From Elusimicrobiota bacterium (GTDB taxonomy: Bacteria; Elusimicrobiota; Elusimicrobia; FEN-1173): a DNA stretch of 5,438 nt. The notes below the pieces were generated by a model. It saw only the letters and a program-made list of their open reading frames with translations, was not told the DNA's origin and ran no database searches. Positions 1-5,438 of the stretch are shown here, piece by piece (the stretch's first letter is position 1; each line of letters begins with the position of its first letter). The position numbers and the translations under genes were made by a program. The DNA is taken from assembly GCA_003158755.1 (NCBI GenBank), contig PMLF01000295.1:791-6228 (forward strand), written 5' to 3'.

Positions 1-1410
1 TTCAACGACCTCCACCCTCCGGTGGACGACAACCGGTGGCACGAGATGCTCATCGATTACGTCGGCGGAAACGGTTATCAACAGTTCCCATATTATTCTT
101 TCGCCGATGTGTTGCACGGCAAGGTCCCGGCGGAAGCCTTCAAGGACAAAATCGTCCTGGTGGGCGGCACCGCCGTCGGTCTCTTCGACTTCCGGTCCGT
201 CCCCAACGTCTCCAACTTCCCCGGCGTCGAGATCCACGCCAACGCGTTGGACAACATCCTCCGGCGGAGATTTCTCGTCCATAAAGATTCGTTGTGGCAG
301 ACGATCGCGATCATGATCGTCTTCGGCGTCCTGTGCGGGTTCTTGGCGCTGAAGGTCCCCACCTGGGCGGGCGCCCTGTCGGCGGCTCTCCTTTTGGGAT
401 ACTTCCTGGTTTGCCAATGGCTTTTCAGCCGGGAGCAGATCGTCCTTAACTACGTCGGACCGGCCTTCGGCGTGCTCTTCTCCTATTTGGTCACATTTTT
501 CATCCGTTTCCGCCGGGAGAACAAAGAAAAACGATGGATCCGCAGTACCTTCAACCAGTACATGTCGCCCTCGATCATTGAGGCGATCACCAAGGATCCG
601 TCGCTCCTGAAGCTCGGAGGCGAGGATCGGGAGATGACGGTTTTCTTCTCCGACCTCGCCGGTTTCACCGGCATCGCCGAATCGATGAATCCCCGGGAGC
701 TCGTCTCCGTCCTGAACGAATACCTGACGGAAATGAGCCAAATCATTTTCCATTACGGCGGCGTGGTGGACAAATACATAGGCGACGCCATCATGGCTTT
801 TTGGAACGCTCCCATCGACCAGCCGAACCACGCCGCGCTGGCCTGCTTCACCGCCTTGGATCAGTCGGAGAAGTTGAAAGACCTGCAAAAACGATTCGCG
901 GCCAGAGGCCTCCCTCTGGTGGATTGCCGCATCGGCGTCAACACCGGCCACATGGTGGTCGGCAACATGGGATCCAACAGCCGCTTCGACTACACCGTCA
1001 TGGGCGACGCGGTGAACCTGGCTTCAAGGCTGGAAGGAGCGAACAAGCCGTTCCGCTCCCGGATCATGATCTCCGAGTTCACGTACGAAAAGGCGAAGGA
1101 CGAGGTGGAAGTCCGCCCCCTGGACCTCATGAAGTTAAAAGGGAAAACGGTGCCCATCCAGGTGTATGAACTCATCGCCCGAAAGGACCGCCTCACCGCG
1201 GACCAAAAGAAAGCCTTTGCCGCTTACGCCGAGGGGTTGACCCTGTACCGCGCCAAGAAATTTACGCAAGCCATAGAATCCTTCAAGAACAGCCTCGCCG
1301 TGCTCCCGGACGATGGCCCCTCCCGGCTGTACATCGAGCGTTGCGAAAACTTCATCGCTTTTCCGCCGCCGCCAACTTGGGACGGCGTTTTCGTCATGAC
1401 AACAAAATAG
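1..1410 (+). CDS. CHASE2-domain membrane adenylate cyclase (class III), 5'-partial
   Basis: The reading frame is open from base 1, so the start lies upstream; a GTG at 22 is inside the domain and not a credible start. Numbering residues from base 1, about 1-93 are the end of a CHASE2 extracytoplasmic sensor domain (FKDKIVLVGGTAVGLFD, then PGVEIHANALDNIL). Three membrane helices follow at about 98-118, 121-141 and 148-169, then a cytoplasmic class III cyclase domain at about 208-392. Metal-binding aspartates are D218 (FFSDLAGFT) and D262 (YIGDAIMAF). K258 and T332 occupy the purine-recognition positions, a Lys/Thr pair known from CyaC-type bacterial adenylate cyclases. N339 and R343 (VNLASRLEG) are the transition-state residues. 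All catalytic residues are present, so it should make cAMP from ATP; guanylate cyclase activity is less likely. Residues 401-469 form a TPR-like helical tail (AIESFKNSLAVLPDDGPS) ending in PPPPTWDGV, a tail I recall from other CHASE2 cyclases. The ligand sensed is unknown. The stop overlaps the likely tilS start. Confidence 0.93.
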   Translation, partial: FNDLHPPVDDNRWHEMLIDYVGGNGYQQFPYYSFADVLHGKVPAEAFKDKIVLVGGTAVGLFDFRSVPNVSNFPGVEIHANALDNILRRRFLVHKDSLWQTIAIMIVFGVLCGFLALKVPTWAGALSAALLLGYFLVCQWLFSREQIVLNYVGPAFGVLFSYLVTFFIRFRRENKEKRWIRSTFNQYMSPSIIEAITKDPSLLKLGGEDREMTVFFSDLAGFTGIAESMNPRELVSVLNEYLTEMSQIIFHYGGVVDKYIGDAIMAFWNAPIDQPNHAALACFTALDQSEKLKDLQKRFAARGLPLVDCRIGVNTGHMVVGNMGSNSRFDYTVMGDAVNLASRLEGANKPFRSRIMISEFTYEKAKDEVEVRPLDLMKLKGKTVPIQVYELIARKDRLTADQKKAFAAYAEGLTLYRAKKFTQAIESFKNSLAVLPDDGPSRLYIERCENFIAFPPPPTWDGVFVMTTK

Positions 1411-2393
1411 TGCCCTCTCCCTCTCCATCTCTCAACAATTCATTTGGCGGCGTCTTGAACGCCATGCTGGGAAGAGGACCTAAGCGGGTCCTGGTCGCCG
1501 TCTCCGGCGGACCCGATTCCATGGCGTTGCTGGACCTCGCCGTTCGTTGGGCGTCCGAGATAAAGGCGTTCGTTGCCGTCGGTCACGTGGACCATGGCCT
1601 GAGGGGGCGAGCCTCCTCCCGCGACGCGTCGTTCGTCCGCCGGGAAACCGCCCGAAGGGGGCTCCCTTTTCGCCTGGCCAAAGCACCCGTTCGAGCCTAC
1701 GCTCGGCGCGAGCGGATCGGCTTGGAGGAAGCTTCCCGCCTCCTGCGCTACCGAGCTCTGGCGACGTCGGCCCGATTTCTGCGTTGCGGCGCGGTGTTGA
1801 CCGCTCACACGCTGAACGATCAGGCCGAGACAGTCCTGATGAACTTGATGCGGGGGACAGGGCCCGACGGGTTGGGAGGAATGGCCCCGATTTCTCCCTG
1901 GCCGGCGCCGGAGAAGAGGGAGAAACCGTTAAAATTACTGCGTCCCCTCCTGAGCGTCCGGCGTGAAACATTGCTCTCCTATCTGAAAGACCGCCGGATT
2001 CCTTTCCGCATCGACGCCACCAACGCCCTCCCGATCTTCCTCCGCAACCGGGTGCGCCCGGTGCTGAACAACTGGGATAAGGAACGTCCGGGCCTCGCCG
2101 ACCGGTTGGGCCGCACGGCGGAAATCCTCCGGGACGAAAACGATTATTGGGACGTTCTGCTGGAAAAACTCCGCTCCGATTTCCGACGAAGGAGCCTTGA
2201 TCTGGCGACCTTCAAAAGCTACCATAAAGCCTTGCAACGGCGGCTCCTCCGTCGGACGTTTGGCCTCGCCTCCTTCACCGCCGTCGAGCGCGCCCGCCTC
2301 TTCGCCATGGACCCCGGCCCCGCCTCGAAAGAATCCGTGCCCGGCGGGTGGATCGAAAAAAAAGGCGACAGGATTTTCCGTCGTTACCAGTAA
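1410..2393 (+). CDS. tilS: tRNA(Ile)-lysidine synthase TilS, short form
   Basis: This cytoplasmic enzyme uses ATP and lysine to convert C34 of the CAU-anticodon tRNA-Ile into lysidine, so that it is charged with Ile and reads AUA. With a GTG start at 1410 the protein is 327 aa. The PP-loop SGGPDS is at 32-37, followed by VGHVDHGLRG (57-66), EEASRLLRYRAL (106-117), TAHTLNDQAETVL (131-143), GTGPDGLGGM (149-158), LLRPLL (176-181) and DATN...LRNRVRP (202-217). The first Asp of the usual DDQ motif is Asn136, while D137 is kept. Residues about 240-327 fit a small substrate-binding region. The extra C-terminal domain of the roughly 430-aa E. coli enzyme is absent, so the size resembles the Aquifex form. 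Start choice: GTG 1410 overlaps the cyclase stop (TAGTG) and supplies the usual N-terminal helix. ATG 1464 is the alternative, leaving only 13 residues before SGGPDS. Neither has a strong Shine-Dalgarno sequence, so coupling to the cyclase is inferred. Confidence 0.94.
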   Translation: MPSPSPSLNNSFGGVLNAMLGRGPKRVLVAVSGGPDSMALLDLAVRWASEIKAFVAVGHVDHGLRGRASSRDASFVRRETARRGLPFRLAKAPVRAYARRERIGLEEASRLLRYRALATSARFLRCGAVLTAHTLNDQAETVLMNLMRGTGPDGLGGMAPISPWPAPEKREKPLKLLRPLLSVRRETLLSYLKDRRIPFRIDATNALPIFLRNRVRPVLNNWDKERPGLADRLGRTAEILRDENDYWDVLLEKLRSDFRRRSLDLATFKSYHKALQRRLLRRTFGLASFTAVERARLFAMDPGPASKESVPGGWIEKKGDRIFRRYQ

Positions 2394-2467
2394 CTTTCCA
2401 TCGCTGACAAACGTATTAAGTAAGTAGGGTTTCCCCGAGGGGGGCCTAAGGAACCAAAGGAACGACC
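2394..2467 (+). promoter_or_regulatory. tilS-ftsH intergenic leader with ftsH ribosome binding site
   Basis: The 74-base gap carries AAAGGAA at 2456-2462, five bases before the ATG at 2468. This is a good Shine-Dalgarno sequence and fixes the ftsH start. A second purine stretch, TAAGGAA, lies just upstream at about 2447-2453. CCCCGAGGGG at 2434-2443 could form only a very small hairpin and has no following T-tract, so I do not call a terminator. TATTAA at 2414-2419 resembles a -10 box, but there is no convincing -35 element 17 bases upstream. ftsH may therefore be read through from tilS, have a weak promoter of its own, or both. Confidence 0.6.
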
Positions 2468-4372
2468 ATGAAAAACGGCCGGAACGTCATATTGTGGGTC
2501 CTCATCTTTTCCGGGATCCTATTCTTCGTGCAAAGCCTGCGGACCTCCCGGTCCCCGGAGCAGGACATCCCCTATTCCCAATTCAAACAACTCCTCGCCC
2601 AGGGAACGGTGACCGACGTCCGCGTAAGGGAAGATTTGATCCGAGGGAAGTTCGAGGTCGACGGGAAGGAGACCCTTTTCCGAACGATCCCCCTGAACGA
2701 TCCCAACTTGGTTTCCGATTTGGAGAAGGCGAAAGTGCCCCGCTATTCCGGCGAAACCGAACGGAGCTGGGTGAACGCGCTCCTCATGAACGTGGCCGGG
2801 ATCGCGCTTTTCTTTTTCCTTTGGTGGTTCCTCATTTTGCGGCAGATGCAGGGCGGAGGAAAACAGGCCATGGCCTTCGGCAAGAGCAAGGCCCGCATGC
2901 AGACCGGCAAGAAAAACAAGATCACCTTCGCCGACGTCGCCGGCTGCGACGAGGCTAAAGAGGAACTCCAGGAGATCATCGAGTTCCTCAAAGAACCCGC
3001 CAAGTTCCAAAAACTCGGAGGCAAGATCCCCAAGGGCGTCCTCGTCTTCGGCGCTCCCGGGACGGGGAAAACCCTCCTCGCCAAGGCCGTCGCCGGGGAA
3101 GCCGGCGTTCCTTTCTTTTCCGCCTCGGGTTCCGAGTTTGTGGAGATGTTCGTAGGCGTCGGCGCCAGCCGCGTGCGGGACCTCTTCGACCAAGGAAAGA
3201 AGAACGCTCCCTGCCTTCTTTTCGTCGATGAGATCGACGCCGTGGGCCGCCAACGTTTCTCAGGCATCGGCGGCGGACACGACGAGCGGGAGCAGACGTT
3301 GAACCAGCTTTTGGTCGAGATGGACGGCTTCGACACCAAAGAGGGCGTGATCTTGATCGCCGCCACCAACCGGCCGGACGTGCTGGACCCGGCTCTTCTG
3401 CGCCCCGGCCGATTCGACCGGCAGATCGCCGTTCCCGCGCCCGACTTGAAAGGGCGGGAACAGATACTAAAAGTCCACTCCCGAATCGTGAAGCTGGCCC
3501 CCGATGCGGACCTCTCCGTCATCGCCCGGCGCACGCCGGGTTTCGTGGGGGCGGATTTGGCCAACTTGGTCAACGAGGCCGCGCTCCTCGCCGCCCGCCG
3601 CGGCAAACCCTCCGTGTCCTTGAAGGAATTGGAAGAAGCCATCGACCGCGTCATCGCCGGCCCGGAGCGGAAAAGCCGCATGATGAGCGAAAAGGAAAAA
3701 AAGGTCATCGCCTACCACGAATCGGGACACACGTTGGTGGCCAAGATCCTCCCCGGGACGGACCCGGTGCATAAGGTCTCCATCATCCCCCGAGGCCCCG
3801 CTTTGGGATATACCCTCCAGCTTCCGACGGAAGACCGCTACCTGACGACCAAAACCGAGATGATCAACCGCTTGTGCGTGCTCCTGGGCGGCCGTACGGC
3901 CGAACAGCTCGTTTTCAACGATTCCACCACCGGCGCCCAGGACGACTTGCAGAAGGCCACTCACCTCGCCTCCCGCATGGTCTGCGAATTCGGCATGTCC
4001 GACCGCATGGGCTTGGTGGCTTACAAAAAACGAGAAGGGGAGACCTTCCTTGGCCGCGACTTCAGCGAGGGCCAGGGGTATTCCGACCAAACCGCCCAGC
4101 TCATCGATGAGGAAATAAAGAGCCTCATCGCCGAATGCCAGGAGAAAGTGAAGGGCCTTCTCCGTGAGCGGAGGAGCGCTTTGGACGCCCTGGCGGCGGC
4201 CCTCATCGAAAAAGAAGTTTTGAACGGCGACGAGATCGAACGGATCGTTAATGGAGGTCCGTCCGGTTCACCTACGACATTACCTTCTTCCGGTTCCGTC
4301 GCACCGGACTCGCGTCTCAACGAGGGCGGAAGCGCGCCCGGCGTCGCAACGCCTTTCCCCAGCCCGGCGTAA
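2468..4372 (+). CDS. ftsH: ATP-dependent zinc metalloprotease FtsH
   Basis: FtsH is a hexameric AAA+ protease anchored in the inner membrane that extracts and degrades misassembled membrane proteins and some cytoplasmic regulators. The 634-aa product has the full layout: membrane helix 1 at about 7-24, a small periplasmic FtsH_ext domain at about 30-100 (DIPYSQFKQLL), membrane helix 2 at about 104-126, the AAA+ module at about 150-400 and the M41 peptidase domain at about 405-597. Walker A is GAPGTGKT (195-202), Walker B LLFVDEID (250-257), the pore loop is in EFVEMFVGVG (223-232), and the arginine fingers are R312 and R315 in LRPGRFDR. The zinc site is HESGH (417-421) with D493 (GAQDDLQKAT) as the likely third ligand. 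HESGHT replaces the more usual HEAGHA but keeps HExxH. The start is supported by an AAAGGAA site. The last 38 or so residues (597-634) are Ser/Pro/Gly-rich and poorly conserved, which is common for FtsH tails but here coincides with repeat-like DNA. It lies between tilS and folP, a frequent neighbourhood. Confidence 0.98.
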   Translation: MKNGRNVILWVLIFSGILFFVQSLRTSRSPEQDIPYSQFKQLLAQGTVTDVRVREDLIRGKFEVDGKETLFRTIPLNDPNLVSDLEKAKVPRYSGETERSWVNALLMNVAGIALFFFLWWFLILRQMQGGGKQAMAFGKSKARMQTGKKNKITFADVAGCDEAKEELQEIIEFLKEPAKFQKLGGKIPKGVLVFGAPGTGKTLLAKAVAGEAGVPFFSASGSEFVEMFVGVGASRVRDLFDQGKKNAPCLLFVDEIDAVGRQRFSGIGGGHDEREQTLNQLLVEMDGFDTKEGVILIAATNRPDVLDPALLRPGRFDRQIAVPAPDLKGREQILKVHSRIVKLAPDADLSVIARRTPGFVGADLANLVNEAALLAARRGKPSVSLKELEEAIDRVIAGPERKSRMMSEKEKKVIAYHESGHTLVAKILPGTDPVHKVSIIPRGPALGYTLQLPTEDRYLTTKTEMINRLCVLLGGRTAEQLVFNDSTTGAQDDLQKATHLASRMVCEFGMSDRMGLVAYKKREGETFLGRDFSEGQGYSDQTAQLIDEEIKSLIAECQEKVKGLLRERRSALDALAAALIEKEVLNGDEIERIVNGGPSGSPTTLPSSGSVAPDSRLNEGGSAPGVATPFPSPA

Positions 4373-4392
4373 AAAGGACCGTCTTCCGCCTC
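4322..4392. repeat. Inverted repeat spanning the ftsH stop codon, with an internal direct repeat
   Basis: GAGGGCGGAAG at 4322-4332 is complementary to CTTCCGCCTC at 4383-4392, giving ten base pairs with a one-base bulge. The enclosed stretch contains GCCCGGCGT twice (4336-4344 and 4362-4370) and a small GGCGT-CGCA-ACGCC hairpin at 4340-4353. The loop holds the ftsH stop. There is no T-tract, so an intrinsic terminator is not supported, and in GC-rich DNA part of this could be chance. It may be a decayed repeat that now encodes the end of the FtsH tail. Confidence 0.35.
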
Positions 4393-4414
4393 CCGATACC
4401 GCTCGTCGCCTTCC

Positions 4415-5290
4415 ATGATCCTTAAAACCCGCGCCGGAATTTTGGACTTTGATGAAGGGCCCTTCTTGATGGGTATCCTGAACGTGACGCCCGACTCTTT
4501 CACGGACGGCGGCAAGTACGGGACGATCGAGGCCGCCGTCTCCCGGGCCAAAGCGATGGTCGCGGAAGGGGCGGACCTGATCGATGTGGGAGGTGAATCC
4601 ACCCGTCCCGGCGCCGACCCGGTCCCTTTGGAGGAAGAACTTCGCCGAGTAACCCCGGTCGTCGAAATCCTCTGCCGGTCCTTCCCCCACGTCCCCATTT
4701 CCATCGACACCACCAAGGCCGCGGTGGCGCGACGCTGTCTGGAATCGGGGGCCTCCATCGTAAACGACGTTTCCGCTCTGAGGGACGATCCCGCGATGGC
4801 GCGGGTGGTCAAAGAGCACGACGTCCCCGTAATCCTCATGCACCGGCAAGGGATTTCCCGCACCATGCAGGCAAACCCCATTTATGAAAACGTCGTCGAT
4901 GAGATCAAGTATTTTTTGTCGGAGAGGATGGACTGGGCGGTGCGGCAGGGTTTGAGGGCGGACCAGTTCGTGGTGGACCCGGGCATCGGTTTCGGGAAGA
5001 CGACGGCCCACAACCTAGACCTCTTGCGGAACCTGCGCTCCTTCCTGGAGATGGAGCAGCCTCTCCTGGTCGGGGCGTCCCTCAAATCGTTCATCGGGAA
5101 AATCCTGGGGGAAGAGGACTGCCCCGCGCCCGTCGAGGAGCGTGCCGAGGGAACTCTGGCGGCGCACCTTTGGGCCGCGTCTCAAGGCGCTCATATCCTC
5201 CGCGTCCACGACGTCGCCGCCCACCGGAAAGCGCTGACGATGTGGAAAATGATTCACTACGCCCCAAAACCGTTTCCCTTCGAAGCGTAG
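4415..5290 (+). CDS. folP: Dihydropteroate synthase FolP
   Basis: FolP condenses 6-hydroxymethyl-7,8-dihydropterin diphosphate with p-aminobenzoate to give dihydropteroate. It is a cytoplasmic TIM-barrel enzyme of folate synthesis and the sulfonamide target. The 291-aa product is of normal length. Motifs in order are MGILNVTPDSFTDGG (19-33), DVGGESTRPGA (57-67), ISIDTTKA (95-102), NDVSAL (117-122), MHRQG (142-146) with MQ at 151-152, DPGIGFGKT (188-196), GASLKS (220-225) and LRVHDV (262-267). Asp98, Asn117, Asp188, Lys224, Arg263 and His265 match the conserved pterin and phosphate contacts. The odd point is Leu223, where nearly all family members have Arg in a Ser-Arg-Lys motif. ATG 4415 leaves 18 residues before MGILNVTPDSF, which fits the family. 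No Shine-Dalgarno sequence precedes it; the upstream bases are pyrimidine-rich. The gap to ftsH is 42 bases, so co-transcription is likely. Folate genes or cdaA often follow in related clusters, but none lies within the 148 bases to the window end. Confidence 0.97.
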   Translation: MILKTRAGILDFDEGPFLMGILNVTPDSFTDGGKYGTIEAAVSRAKAMVAEGADLIDVGGESTRPGADPVPLEEELRRVTPVVEILCRSFPHVPISIDTTKAAVARRCLESGASIVNDVSALRDDPAMARVVKEHDVPVILMHRQGISRTMQANPIYENVVDEIKYFLSERMDWAVRQGLRADQFVVDPGIGFGKTTAHNLDLLRNLRSFLEMEQPLLVGASLKSFIGKILGEEDCPAPVEERAEGTLAAHLWAASQGAHILRVHDVAAHRKALTMWKMIHYAPKPFPFEA

Positions 5291-5319
5291 ACCTAGAAGG
5301 TTCCCCACCCAACATCTAC

Positions 5320-5345
5320 GTTGCAGGGGTTCTACCCCCGCACCC
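5320..5345. repeat. Intergenic direct repeat, copy 1
   Basis: This is the first of two imperfect 26-base copies 36 bases apart, matching the second at 22 of 26 positions. All four differences are C/T transitions. Within it, GCAGGGG (5323-5329) and CCCCCGC (5335-5341) form a seven-base stem with one A-C mismatch and a five-base loop. It begins 30 bases after the folP stop and is followed by a C-rich ACCCCCG. Confidence 0.7.
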
Positions 5346-5355
5346 CCGAATCAAA

Positions 5356-5381
5356 GTCGCAGGGGCTCCACCCCTGCACCC
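5356..5381. repeat. Intergenic direct repeat, copy 2, with perfect hairpin
   Basis: In this second copy GCAGGGG (5359-5365) and CCCCTGC (5371-5377) pair perfectly over seven bases around the loop CTCCA. Compared with copy 1, the T at 5375 restores the pair that is mismatched there, which hints that the fold matters, although with two copies this could be chance. It runs directly into the larger hairpin at 5384. Two copies without unique spacers of equal length do not make a CRISPR array. Confidence 0.7.
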
Positions 5382-5383
5382 GG

Positions 5384-5419
5384 CCAAAGGACCTTTTGCT
5401 TGCCCAAAAGGTCCCTTGG
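5384..5419. terminator. Strong hairpin after folP; possible terminator or repeat-element end
   Basis: CCAAAGGACCTTTTG (5384-5398) pairs with CAAAAGGTCCCTTGG (5405-5419) around the six-base loop CTTGCC, giving 14 of 15 base pairs with one A-C mismatch. Its position about 95 bases after the folP stop suits a transcription terminator or an mRNA 3'-end stabiliser. The bases after the stem (ATCTCTAAAAGG) have no run of T, so a classical intrinsic terminator is doubtful. It could equally be the last module of a dispersed intergenic element that includes the two repeats just upstream. From 5291 to the window end I see no gene. Confidence 0.55.
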
Positions 5420-5438
5420 ATCTCTAAAAGGGCACCCC

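Noticed and set aside
2414..2419. TATTAA as a -10 box for an ftsH promoter
   Set aside because: The sequence 17 bases upstream (TAACTT) does not resemble a -35 box, so this is noted only as a possibility within the leader.
2519..3708. Two large - strand open frames inside ftsH
   Set aside because: They mirror the codon pattern of ftsH, which has all its catalytic motifs on the + strand, and their translations are low-complexity.
4021..4881. Long open frame on the - strand across the ftsH-folP junction
   Set aside because: It lies antisense to two strongly conserved genes, shows no recognisable domain, and long antisense frames are expected in GC-rich coding DNA.
5320..5383. CRISPR-like pair of repeats
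   Set aside because: There are only two copies, they are imperfect, and the space between them is about ten bases, far shorter than a spacer.
5320..5383. G-quadruplex on the - strand from the C-runs after folP
   Set aside because: The G-runs are too far apart for a canonical four-tract motif, and hairpin pairing explains them better.
5170..5427. 85-codon + strand frame overlapping the end of folP and the repeats
   Set aside because: Its first half is an out-of-frame reading of folP and its second half a reading of the hairpin repeats (Pro/Gly/Lys-rich); there is no ribosome binding site.

Overview
The window is GC-rich bacterial DNA with all genes on the + strand. Left to right it holds the 3' part of a CHASE2-type membrane adenylate cyclase (broken by the window edge), tilS (tRNA-Ile lysidine synthase), ftsH (membrane AAA+ zinc protease), folP (dihydropteroate synthase) and about 150 bases of non-coding DNA made largely of short repeats and hairpins. 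The three complete genes are recognised from family motifs that are intact apart from one notable residue in FolP.

Organism: tilS-ftsH-folP in this order is a known bacterial housekeeping neighbourhood. I recall it in Deltaproteobacteria-like and related Gram-negative lineages; in many Firmicutes hpt lies between tilS and ftsH. CHASE2 plus class III cyclase proteins are common in Deltaproteobacteria, Cyanobacteria and several uncultured phyla such as Elusimicrobiota and Omnitrophota. I would suggest a Gram-negative bacterium from one of these groups, perhaps an uncultured one, but the window has no rRNA or other marker to settle this.

Layout: the cyclase stop codon shares one base with the most plausible tilS start (TAGTG), so these two are probably translationally coupled. 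A 74-base gap with a good ribosome binding site leads into ftsH. ftsH and folP are 42 bases apart, and folP has no visible Shine-Dalgarno sequence. After folP come two imperfect 26-base direct repeats, each able to fold, and then a 15-base-pair hairpin with one mismatch. These probably mark the end of the transcription unit or belong to a dispersed repeat family.

Functionally the cluster combines signalling (cAMP), decoding fidelity (lysidine at the wobble position of the AUA-reading tRNA-Ile), membrane protein quality control and folate synthesis. The last three are typical growth-linked housekeeping functions. I found no clear sign of a novel defence or mobile system. The points most worth a second look are the Arg-to-Leu change in the FolP Ser-Arg-Lys motif, the repeat and hairpin array after folP, and the low-complexity FtsH tail that sits in a repeat-like stretch in the same frame as folP.
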